From Polynucleobacter sp. AP-Jannik-300A-C4 (GTDB lineage: Bacteria > Pseudomonadota > Gammaproteobacteria > Burkholderiales > Burkholderiaceae), in the NCBI RefSeq assembly GCF_018688335.1, contig NZ_CP061316.1:248001-312000 (forward strand): a stretch of DNA of 64,000 nt, in the 5' to 3' direction. The notes beneath the pieces are model-generated. The model was not told where the DNA came from, did no database searches, and was given only the letters and a program-made list of their open reading frames with translations. Positions 56,774 through 64,000 of the stretch are shown one piece after another. Position 1 is the stretch's first letter, and each line of letters opens with the position of its first letter. The position numbers and the translations under genes are program-made.

Positions 56774-56775
56774 TC

Positions 56776-57834
56776 ATGAAAATTTCAATTAACGGACGAG
56801 AAATAAGCCAAGAAGAGCCACCCTATATCATTGCAGAGTTATCTGCAAATCATAATGGTTCAATAGAGCTGGCTAAAAAGAATATAGATGCTGCCAAGGG
56901 TTGTGGTGTCAGTGCAATTAAATTGCAAACTTATAGTGCAGACACTATGACTATTAACTGCAATAAAAAAGACTTCATCGTAAATGGAGGGCCGTGGAGT
57001 GGGAGCAAATTGTATGATTTGTATCAAATTGCAGGCACTCCATATGAATGGCACGAAGAATTATTTGCATACGCACAAAATCAGAATTTAACAATCTTCT
57101 CAACCCCCTTTGACGAGTCAGCCGTTGATTTGCTGGAAGAATTGGATGCCCCTGCATATAAAATCGCATCTTTTGAACTAACTGATTTGCCGTTAATAAA
57201 ATATATTGCTCAAACTAAAAAGCCAATTTTAATGTCAACAGGTATGGCTACTTTTAGTGAGATTGAGGAGGCAATTAATACGGCATATCGACATGGATGT
57301 AACCAATTATTGCTTTTTCATTGTATTAGTAGTTATCCCGCTCCAATAGATCAAGCAAATTTACTGCAAATCAATAAGTTGAAAGAACAATTTTCGGTTC
57401 CAATTGGTTTATCTGATCACACCATTGGTGATGTAGCATCTATAGCCTCAGTTGCAACTGGTGCGGTTGCAATTGAAAAGCACTTTACTTTAAGCAGACA
57501 AAATAAAGGTCCAGATAGCGAGTTTTCAATAGAGCCATCAGAAATGACTAATTTAGTCAGGCGCGCTAACGAGGCATGGAAGGCTATGGGGAGTGAATTG
57601 ATTGTACGACCTAGTTCTGAGGATTTAAATAGAGCATTTAGAAGATCAATCTATTTTGTATCTGATATGAAAAAAGGTCAAAAAATATCAAGTAAGGATA
57701 TAAGACGTATACGTCCAGGCTTTGGACTGGAGCCGAAATATTTTGATGAGTTGATTGGGAAAGAAGTGACTGAAGATGTATTTTATGGCGATCCAGTAAG
57801 TTGGGTAAAGCTTGATCTAAATAAAGAAAATTAA
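56776..57834 (+). CDS. pseI: Pseudaminic acid synthase family protein (second NeuB paralogue)
   Basis: PseI condenses phosphoenolpyruvate with the free di-amino sugar to form pseudaminic acid. The 352 residues have PPYIIAELSANHNGSIELAK near 15-34, SAIKLQTYSADTMTI near 45 and FSTPFDESAVDLLEEL near 98. PAYKIASFELTDLPLI near 118 and GLSDHTIGDVASIASVATGA near 205 follow, and a C-terminal SAF domain (KGQKISSKDIRRIRPGFGL) is near 300. The pattern is that of PseI rather than NeuB of sialic acid. Its stop overlaps the next ATG (TAATG). Confidence 0.92.
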   Translation: MKISINGREISQEEPPYIIAELSANHNGSIELAKKNIDAAKGCGVSAIKLQTYSADTMTINCNKKDFIVNGGPWSGSKLYDLYQIAGTPYEWHEELFAYAQNQNLTIFSTPFDESAVDLLEELDAPAYKIASFELTDLPLIKYIAQTKKPILMSTGMATFSEIEEAINTAYRHGCNQLLLFHCISSYPAPIDQANLLQINKLKEQFSVPIGLSDHTIGDVASIASVATGAVAIEKHFTLSRQNKGPDSEFSIEPSEMTNLVRRANEAWKAMGSELIVRPSSEDLNRAFRRSIYFVSDMKKGQKISSKDIRRIRPGFGLEPKYFDELIGKEVTEDVFYGDPVSWVKLDLNKEN

Positions 57835-59606
57835 TGCTGAAATGGATCTCGTTCGCAAAGAAATCAATCAGCTTTAGTCCCCTGTGGAAAAATAATATCG
57901 TGGATATATTGGCTCCGGTAGAAACTCAAATATTTCAAGTGGTATTGGATTCGCGGCTACGTATGTATGCTCAGACTAATCAATATTTGTCTAGAGAACT
58001 TCTAAAGAATCCAAATACGAAAATTGTTCAATTGGGGTGCTCAGGAGGCCTTTCAACTTGTATAAGTCTGAGTTCATTAGGGGAGCTTCCAAAGGATGAT
58101 TTTTTAAAGGAAAAAACTTGTACAACTTGCATAAAAAATCAGTCGCATATTCAATACTCATATAAATATCCGCTAGATCAATCTAAATTAACGGCTGTTC
58201 AAGTGGAAACATTAGATGAAATTGAAAAAAAATTAGCACAGGAATTAAATATTTCTTGTGTTTTGGATTTTGAGTTAGATGGTATTAAGTTTTGTAAAAT
58301 TGCTTTTTTTGATTGGGCGATAAGACTGAAGCTTACAGACAAAAGCCTTTTAGAGCATCATCATATTCAAGAATTTATCTACTCTCTTAAAGACTTATTT
58401 TATATTTATAACTCAACAAGCAGTCTAAATTTAAGAAATCAAAACTCTAACTATCTAATTTATATAAATGGAAACTATAGTCAAAACACATTATTGCGTG
58501 TAATATTTTCTAGAAATGGTATTAACTCTATTAGCGTGGAGCCACAACCATTCAGTAATAAATTACTTAATAAGATAGCGCTTAAGTCAGAAAGAGTCCC
58601 TCTAAAGAACTATGGCTTGGCTGAAGTTGATCTTGCTAAATTGGATGTTGATATTAATTCATTGCAGAGTATTTTAAATACTTTTAGCGCACGATTCCAG
58701 GGGAGGGAATACAACGCTTACACAACCTTAAATAAAAATCCTGAAACTAAAAATGAAGTTGAGAGATTAAATGGTTTTTGCCAGAAATTTAACAGGATAC
58801 ATACATATTTTGCGCATAGTTCTGATGAGGTCATACCTCATAGGGTGACTCATTCCTATGAGAGCGATAAAGACCATATTTTTGAGAATCAAGACGAAAT
58901 CATTCGGTGGATTATTGATCAAGCAGAGAATTTTCCAAAAATAGGTTTTATCATCAGATTGCATCCTAGGATGGCAATTAATAAGCGAGATGGGTTCGAG
59001 TCAGCAGAACATTCGCGAATTAAAGAAATTTTGAGATCCAGGCCAACCCCTCAAAATGTAATGATATTTAGTGGAGATTCAAGGATCTCATCCTATTACT
59101 TAATATACAAATCTTGTTTAGTTCTTGTTGGTTGGTCTACGATTGGTTTGGAAGCGTTGGCTTTGGGAAAGCCGACAATTTCGTTGCTACCCAGTTTTGG
59201 AATGTATCCAGTGCGCGATTTTTCATTGCAGCCCGAGAGCAATGAAGAAGTGTTGGGATCAATTACTGGAGTTTTGCAATATGGTGAACCCGTAAGCAAT
59301 CAGCTCGGCGCCTGGATCTCTTATGCGTATGAGCATCAATTTATTCAAATACCCGTATTCAGGCAATTTGATGGAATGCTAGGTGTCATTGGCTACATTT
59401 TTCATAAAATTACTAGTTCTTGTCGAATGGTTCTAGTAGAGTTTGCTGTGCTGAGTCTTTTTTGTGGAAAAAGGATCGCATTTAGCAGATCATTAGCAAT
59501 TGATGAGAACAAAAAAATTGTCGCTGCTTCGGATGCGCAAATTATCAGCCTGTTTTCCGATCATCAAAAAAAATGGAAGACTTTGATGTTTCAATACGGA
59601 AAGTAG
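57834..59606 (+). CDS. Large protein with a GT-B-like glycosyltransferase C-terminal region, possible nonulosonate transferase
   Basis: The family of this 590-residue protein is not recognised as a whole. A short N-terminal region is followed by a CTTC pair near residue 100 and a long middle part with few motifs. Near residue 425 it has MIFSGDSRISSYYLIYKSC and then VGWSTIGLEALALGKPTISL near 445. That last stretch is like the donor site of capsule-type and sialyltransferase-like GT-B enzymes. The start overlaps the pseI stop in TAATG, so it is coupled to the synthase. It is a natural candidate for the transferase that uses the CMP-activated sugar. No membrane segment is seen. Confidence 0.6.
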   Translation: MLKWISFAKKSISFSPLWKNNIVDILAPVETQIFQVVLDSRLRMYAQTNQYLSRELLKNPNTKIVQLGCSGGLSTCISLSSLGELPKDDFLKEKTCTTCIKNQSHIQYSYKYPLDQSKLTAVQVETLDEIEKKLAQELNISCVLDFELDGIKFCKIAFFDWAIRLKLTDKSLLEHHHIQEFIYSLKDLFYIYNSTSSLNLRNQNSNYLIYINGNYSQNTLLRVIFSRNGINSISVEPQPFSNKLLNKIALKSERVPLKNYGLAEVDLAKLDVDINSLQSILNTFSARFQGREYNAYTTLNKNPETKNEVERLNGFCQKFNRIHTYFAHSSDEVIPHRVTHSYESDKDHIFENQDEIIRWIIDQAENFPKIGFIIRLHPRMAINKRDGFESAEHSRIKEILRSRPTPQNVMIFSGDSRISSYYLIYKSCLVLVGWSTIGLEALALGKPTISLLPSFGMYPVRDFSLQPESNEEVLGSITGVLQYGEPVSNQLGAWISYAYEHQFIQIPVFRQFDGMLGVIGYIFHKITSSCRMVLVEFAVLSLFCGKRIAFSRSLAIDENKKIVAASDAQIISLFSDHQKKWKTLMFQYGK

Positions 59607-59758
59607 CGTCAATGTAAAATGTAAACCTCTATCTTAATTATCTGCAGAATGATTGCCAAATGACTAAGTGACGGAATTTAAAGGGGTTGATGCTCATTAT
59701 CTCAGGCCAGTTAAATATATGGATTGGAAAGTGTGCTGCTTAATGCATTGTTTGATAG

Positions 59759-59788
59759 TTGACCATGAATTTTACGGCTTAGTAAGAT
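59759..59788 (+). promoter_or_regulatory. Candidate promoter before the second part of the glycan cluster
   Basis: TTGACC at 59759-59764 and TAAGAT at 59783-59788 are 18 bases apart, a good fit to a sigma70-type promoter. They lie in a 262-base gap, 84 bases before the next ATG, so transcription of the last genes may start here as well. Confidence 0.35.
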
Positions 59789-59871
59789 ACTTAGCTATTT
59801 AGACAAGATCTAAATCTTACTTATTAATGTAGTAAGGTCAGTATTACGATAATAAAAAAGGAGTCACATTG

Positions 59872-60786
59872 ATGTGCGCGCCAATTTGCCTGTTTGTATA
59901 TTCAAGAAAATCACACACAGAGAGAACGGTAGAAGCATTATTAAAAAATTCACTGGCGAGTCAGAGCGACTTAATAATATTTTCGGATGCCGCACGCACA
60001 TCTCTAGAAGCGCAAGATGTTTCGGCGGTCAGGGACTATATTGAAAACATTAATGGTTTTAAGTCAATAAAAATAATCTATCGAGAATCAAATTATGGTT
60101 TGGCAAAGTCGATTTGTGATGGAGTATCTCAGGCTTTAAATGAGTATGAAAGCGCCATCATCTTGGAGGATGATTTAGTAACCTCTCCATATTTTTTGCA
60201 GTACATGAATGAAGCACTTGAGTTTTACTCAGGAAATGAGTCGGTTATTAGTATTCATGGGTATGTCTATCCTATATACGGCTTATTACCTGAGGCATTT
60301 TTTCTAAAAGGGGCTGATTGTTGGGGTTGGGCAACATGGAGAAGGGGCTGGAAGATATTTAATTCAAACTCAGATGAATTATTAGATGGGCTTAATAAGG
60401 CTGGCTTAATTTACGAATTTGATTATGATGGAAATTATGCTTTTAGCAAAATGCTGAAGAATCAGGCAAAAGGTAAAAATAAATCGTGGGCAATTAGGTG
60501 GCATGCCTCAGCTTTTTTAGCTGGAAAGCTGACTTTACATCCGGGGCGAAGTTTGGTGAGAAATATTGGACATGATGCAAGCGGCATCCACTGTAGTAGT
60601 ACGGATCAATTTGATGTGAGATTGGCTGAAACACCAATACAGTTCAAGGGAGTTAAAATTGAAGAATCACCAATCGCTAGGGATTTATTCATTAATTTCT
60701 TCAAAAAAAATAGAAAGAAATTTATTTCACGAGTAATCAACAATCTTATAAAACGAATCAGTAAATTTCGCAGATTGATTTATTGA
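59872..60786 (+). CDS. Glycosyltransferase (GT-A, GT2-like)
   Basis: This 304-residue protein begins CAPICLFVYSRKSHTERTVEAL and has NYGLAKSICDGVSQAL near 80, the metal-binding AIILEDDLVTSPYF near 102 and CWGWATWRRGWKIF near 155. This pattern is found in bacterial sugar transferases sometimes listed as HlpA-like. It should transfer a sugar at the cytoplasmic face of the membrane. I prefer the ATG at 59872, eight bases after GGAG, over the TTG three bases earlier. The lysine-rich C-terminus could bind the membrane surface. Confidence 0.8.
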   Translation: MCAPICLFVYSRKSHTERTVEALLKNSLASQSDLIIFSDAARTSLEAQDVSAVRDYIENINGFKSIKIIYRESNYGLAKSICDGVSQALNEYESAIILEDDLVTSPYFLQYMNEALEFYSGNESVISIHGYVYPIYGLLPEAFFLKGADCWGWATWRRGWKIFNSNSDELLDGLNKAGLIYEFDYDGNYAFSKMLKNQAKGKNKSWAIRWHASAFLAGKLTLHPGRSLVRNIGHDASGIHCSSTDQFDVRLAETPIQFKGVKIEESPIARDLFINFFKKNRKKFISRVINNLIKRISKFRRLIY

Positions 60787-60840
60787 ATTGAATGCATATT
60801 ATTAAAGAGCCGCTTGTAAATCAATATAAGTAGATAATTT

Positions 60841-61761
60841 ATGACAAATTGTAAGCTATGTAATTCAAATATGCATATTAGTGGAACAATTAAGAGTTCT
60901 GATATTGTTTATTTTTGGAAAAGATTGGGTATTTCAGTTGAAAGATTATTTAGTCAGGATTTCCTTGAAAAATTTGAGTGTGAGGAATGCGGGTTGGGAT
61001 ATTATCTTCCATTGTCAGCGGGAGATAACTTATTTTACGGAGATTTAACAAGATTAAATTGGTATTACCAACATGCTGGTAAAACTGAATTTGATTTTGC
61101 AGGAAAGTATATTAAGCCAGCCATGAGAGTTTTGGATGTTGGATGTGGAATTGGAGAATTTTCTTCGCATTTGAGTTCAGAGGTTGTTTATTTAGGTGCG
61201 GAGTTTAGCTCTAAATCAGTCCAGATTGCAAAAGAAATGGGTAGAAATGTTGTTGAATTAGACATTACCAATTGTGATCAAAAGCTCTACGGTACGTTTG
61301 ATGTAGTGGTGTGTTTTCAGGTTTTGGAGCATATTTCTGAAATCAATTTATTTCTGGAATCTCTAAAACGACTTTGTAAGCCCAAGGGAAAGATTATCAT
61401 TGCTGTCCCTAATAATGATGGTTTTATTGCTAAAGCAGTTAATAATATTTTAAATTTACCACCACACCATCTGCTTTATTGGAATAGAAATTCTCTAGAA
61501 TATATCTCATATAAGCATCAATTAACTCTCATTGAATATTTTGAGGAGTCTCTCACGCCTATTCATAGAGCATGGTACCAGTCTGTAAAGATTAACAATT
61601 GGCTTGATTCAGCGTTAGGGCGAGATAAAAAGATATTGGATATATCAATATTTGGAAGAACAATTAATTTAATCTCAAAGATAGCTGCAAGAATCATTGC
61701 CCCATTTGCCTATGTGGGCAATATTTCCGGTCATACGTCAATCATAGTCTTTGAAAATTAA
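60841..61761 (+). CDS. Class I SAM-dependent methyltransferase with N-terminal zinc-ribbon-like segment
   Basis: The 306-residue protein starts with two Cys pairs (CKLC near 4 and CEEC near 48), a likely metal knuckle. A methyltransferase core follows, with MRVLDVGCGIGEFSSHL near 97, GAEFSSKSVQIAKEMG near 119, and VVVCFQVLEHISEINLFL near 160. The C-terminal part has LLYWNRNSLEYI near 220. Such proteins methylate sugars or their carboxylates in polysaccharide clusters. It directly adjoins the epimerase-like gene. Confidence 0.82.
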   Translation: MTNCKLCNSNMHISGTIKSSDIVYFWKRLGISVERLFSQDFLEKFECEECGLGYYLPLSAGDNLFYGDLTRLNWYYQHAGKTEFDFAGKYIKPAMRVLDVGCGIGEFSSHLSSEVVYLGAEFSSKSVQIAKEMGRNVVELDITNCDQKLYGTFDVVVCFQVLEHISEINLFLESLKRLCKPKGKIIIAVPNNDGFIAKAVNNILNLPPHHLLYWNRNSLEYISYKHQLTLIEYFEESLTPIHRAWYQSVKINNWLDSALGRDKKILDISIFGRTINLISKIAARIIAPFAYVGNISGHTSIIVFEN

Positions 61762-62766
61762 ATGAAAAAATTTTCCCCATACAAAGATTCTCAGGTTTTA
61801 ATTACAGGCGGTTTGGGTTTTATCGGCTCTAATCTTGCTCGCGCTTTAGTAGCGTTGGGTGCAAAAGTCACGTTAGTCGACAGTCTAATTCCAATATACG
61901 GCGGAAACCTTTTTAATATTAATGATATTCGCGCAAAGGTCGATGTAAATTTCTGTGATATTCGCGATCCATATGCAATTGAGTACTTAGTCAAAGGTAA
62001 AAATTATTTATTTAATTTAGCGGGTCAAACTAGTCACATTGATTCAATGACGGACCCACAAACAGACTTGGCCATTAACGCACAGGCACAACTCTCAATT
62101 TTAGAGTCTTGCAGAAAGCATAACCTTTCAATCAAAATTGTTTTTGCTAGTACAAGACAAATTTATGGAAGGCCACAATATCTGCCTGTTGATGAGATGC
62201 ATTCAATAGTGCCAGTAGATGTCAATGGTATTAATAAATTAGCAGGTGAGTGGTATCACATGCTTTATAGTCAAATCTATGGCATCAGGTCTTGCGCTTT
62301 AAGATTAACCAATACATACGGTCCGGGCATGAGGGTCAAAGATGCACGACAGACATTTTTGGGAATATGGATCCGCTCAATCATTGAGGGAGCTCCAATA
62401 CAAATATTTGGTGATGGAATGCAAGTTCGAGACTTCAATTACATTGATGATTGTGTAAGTGCAATGCTAATGGCGGGGTTGAGTAACGATGCTAACGGAA
62501 AAATTTATAACCTAGGCCATTCTGAGGTGATTAGCCTAAAGTCATTAGCAGAATTGATGATAGATATTTTTGGGTATGGATCTTGCAAACTAATTCCTTT
62601 CCCGGCCGATAGGAAGGCTATAGACATAGGTGATTACTATAGTGATTTTTCAAAAATAAAAAAGGATCTTGGTTGGAGTCCTGGGGTTAAGTTATTAAAG
62701 GGATTACAAAAGACAATAAATTTTTATTCGAAAAATAGAGAGCACTATTGGGGTATAGATCAATGA
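61762..62766 (+). CDS. NAD-dependent epimerase/dehydratase-like protein, catalytic Tyr replaced by Asn
   Basis: This 334-residue extended short-chain dehydrogenase has VLITGGLGFIGSNLARAL near 13, FNLAGQTSHIDSMTDP near 90 and FASTRQIYGRPQY near 130. The usual catalytic YxxxK is NGINK here (VDVNGINKLAGEW near 155). LRLTNTYGPGM near 184 and GDGMQVRDFNYIDDCVSAML near 212 are normal. The lysine is kept but the proton-donating Tyr is not. It may use another residue or have a different reaction. The following aminotransferase overlaps it by four bases. Confidence 0.82.
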   Translation: MKKFSPYKDSQVLITGGLGFIGSNLARALVALGAKVTLVDSLIPIYGGNLFNINDIRAKVDVNFCDIRDPYAIEYLVKGKNYLFNLAGQTSHIDSMTDPQTDLAINAQAQLSILESCRKHNLSIKIVFASTRQIYGRPQYLPVDEMHSIVPVDVNGINKLAGEWYHMLYSQIYGIRSCALRLTNTYGPGMRVKDARQTFLGIWIRSIIEGAPIQIFGDGMQVRDFNYIDDCVSAMLMAGLSNDANGKIYNLGHSEVISLKSLAELMIDIFGYGSCKLIPFPADRKAIDIGDYYSDFSKIKKDLGWSPGVKLLKGLQKTINFYSKNREHYWGIDQ

Positions 62767-63860
62767 TCTTAATGAATAATTTTCAACTAGAGTCAGATGA
62801 TCTCAAATCCGAGGAATTGGATGCCATTAAGCGGGTCATTGATTCTGGTTGGTACATTCTCGGGCCGGAACTTGAGCGGTTTGAAAATGAGTGGAGTAGT
62901 TCATGCGGCTTTCATTATTCGTTGGGGGTTGGTAATGGCATGGATGCCATTGAAATCGCATTACGTAGCGCCGGGATTGGTGTGGGTGATGAGGTTATTA
63001 CTACCCCAATGACTGCTTTTGCTTCTGTGCTAGCGATTATTCGTGCAGGCGCAACTCCAGTATTGGCTGATATAGATTTCGATACTGGGCTGCTTTCTCG
63101 TGAAAGTGTCAAAAGATGCATTACTTTAAAAACTCGCGCAGTTCTATTAGTTCATCTATATGGTCAATTAAGAGATATGCTTGAGTGGCAATCTTTATGT
63201 CAAGAGCATTCCCTGGCCTTAATTGAAGACTGCGCACAAGCACATCTTTCACAATATCGTGGTCACTATGCTGGCAGCTTTGGCATTGCGGGTGCATATA
63301 GTTTCTACCCAACTAAAAATCTTGGTTGTCTAGGCGATGGCGGAATGCTGGTAACCAATACCAAGTCAATTGCTGAAAAGGCGGCAATACTAAGAAATTA
63401 TGGGCAATCAAAGAGGTATTATCATGATGAAATTGGATTAAATAGTCGTCTAGATGAGATACAAGCCGCTATTTTAAGTGTTAGGTTAAAGTGGTTGCCT
63501 GAGTTCACCAAAAGACGCCAAGAGATTGCAGGAAGGTATCGCCATGAAATCACGAATACAAAAATACAGCATTTACTAGATCCCCAAGATAAAAAAGCAC
63601 ATGTTTACCACCTATTCGTCATAACATCACAGTTTAGGGATCAGTTGCTTGAATATTTAAAGGCAAATGACATTCAATCCTTTATTCATTATCCAGTACC
63701 AGTTCATCAACAAGTGCCGTGCAAGGATATTGCAAGAGACCAAGCCGGCTTAAAGAACGCAGAAAGTCATGCCGCTAATTGCCTATCAATACCATGTCAT
63801 CCACAAATGAGTGATGGTGATGTAAATAGGGTTATTTCAGTGCTAAATCAATTTAATTAA
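62763..63860 (+). CDS. DegT/DnrJ/EryC1/StrS family sugar aminotransferase
   Basis: This pyridoxal-phosphate enzyme should aminate a keto-sugar nucleotide. The 365 residues have SGWYILGPELERFENEWSS near 27, VGNGMDAIEIALRSAGIG near 58, ALIEDCAQAHLSQYRG near 151 and the cofactor lysine in YSFYPTKNLGCLGDGG near 177. RYYHDEIGLNSRLDEIQAAIL near 212 follows. I chose the ATG at 62763, overlapping the epimerase stop (ATGA). It resembles 3-ketosugar aminotransferases of the FdtB/QdtB type, but the substrate is not certain. Confidence 0.88.
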   Translation: MILMNNFQLESDDLKSEELDAIKRVIDSGWYILGPELERFENEWSSSCGFHYSLGVGNGMDAIEIALRSAGIGVGDEVITTPMTAFASVLAIIRAGATPVLADIDFDTGLLSRESVKRCITLKTRAVLLVHLYGQLRDMLEWQSLCQEHSLALIEDCAQAHLSQYRGHYAGSFGIAGAYSFYPTKNLGCLGDGGMLVTNTKSIAEKAAILRNYGQSKRYYHDEIGLNSRLDEIQAAILSVRLKWLPEFTKRRQEIAGRYRHEITNTKIQHLLDPQDKKAHVYHLFVITSQFRDQLLEYLKANDIQSFIHYPVPVHQQVPCKDIARDQAGLKNAESHAANCLSIPCHPQMSDGDVNRVISVLNQFN

Positions 63861-63866
63861 TATTAT

Positions 63867-64000
63867 ATGAAGCATAACTATTGCACGCTTTTTGATAGTG
63901 GATACTTAATCAAGGGCGTTGCAATGATTCTAAGTTTGCTAAAGCATAATCCTGAATCATACATTCATGTGCTGTGTATGGATCAAGATACCTACGAAAT
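63867..64000 (+). CDS. Start of a probable glycosyltransferase-like protein, cut by the window end
   Basis: The first 44 residues begin MKHNYCTLFDSGYLIKGVAM and continue LSLLKHNPESYIHVLCMD. This N-terminus, with a strand ending in TLFD, a helix with SLLKH and a second strand, is typical of nucleotide-diphospho-sugar transferases found in LPS clusters. It starts seven bases after the aminotransferase. Too little is visible for a family name. Confidence 0.55.
   Translation, partial: MKHNYCTLFDSGYLIKGVAMILSLLKHNPESYIHVLCMDQDTYE

Noticed and set aside
59781..59821. AGTAAGAT ... ATCTTACT inverted repeat before the glycosyltransferase gene
   Set aside because: Only eight bases pair across a 25-base gap in very AT-rich DNA, so chance is likely.

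Overview
The window looks like a chromosomal segment of a small-genome freshwater betaproteobacterium, most like Polynucleobacter (Burkholderiaceae). This is inferred from three things: moderate GC, tightly packed genes, and Burkholderiales-type gene orders. Those orders are glyA-nrdR, minor pilins-ribD-ribE facing ribBA-ribH-nusB, exbB-exbD-lpxK-trm112-kdsB-adk, and tolQRAB-pal-cpoB-queC. No rRNA, tRNA, CRISPR, phage or insertion sequence was recognised.

Layout. 1-7.4 kb: the end of an O-antigen ligase gene, two glycosyltransferases, a complete dTDP-L-rhamnose operon (rfbBDAC) and the heptosyltransferase waaC. 7.4-13 kb: a TolC-like channel, uppP, a DUF2721 protein, trmB and an aldehyde dehydrogenase. 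13-19 kb: riboflavin genes (ribBA, ribH, ribD, ribE) with nusB and four minor-pilin genes. 19-25 kb: a RelE-type toxin-antitoxin pair with its own operator, queC, and the Tol-Pal envelope operon. 25-37 kb: housekeeping genes including glyA, nrdR, adk, kdsB, lpxK, exbBD, xseA, murB, yajQ, xerD, plsY and folE. 37 kb: a decayed HiPIP gene and an O-acetyltransferase. 40-64 kb: a long, increasingly AT-rich surface-polysaccharide island, all on the + strand.

The island opens with GDP-L-fucose synthesis (manC, gmd, fcl) and a PglK-like lipid-linked-glycan exporter broken by a frameshift at a run of eight G. It continues with a nonulosonic (sialic-acid-like) sugar system: PseB- and PseC-type enzymes, two different NeuB-family synthases and a CMP-sugar synthetase. 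A HisH/HisF/PP-loop amidotransferase trio follows, with a split dehydrogenase/Gfo-Idh pair, a LmbE-type deacetylase, a formyltransferase-GNAT fusion and a second GNAT-like protein. The end of the island carries an unusual 590-residue probable glycosyltransferase, another glycosyltransferase, a methyltransferase, an epimerase-like protein lacking the catalytic tyrosine, a DegT aminotransferase and a partial gene. Together they probably make and attach an amidated or formylated nonulosonic acid to LPS or another surface glycan.

Signs of gene decay are clear. A HiPIP gene has two stops, frameshifts and two lost cluster cysteines. A PilW-like minor pilin has TGA exactly where the glycine before the prepilin cleavage site should be. 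The exporter has a +1 G. The GTP cyclohydrolase II half of RibBA has lost its metal-binding cysteines.
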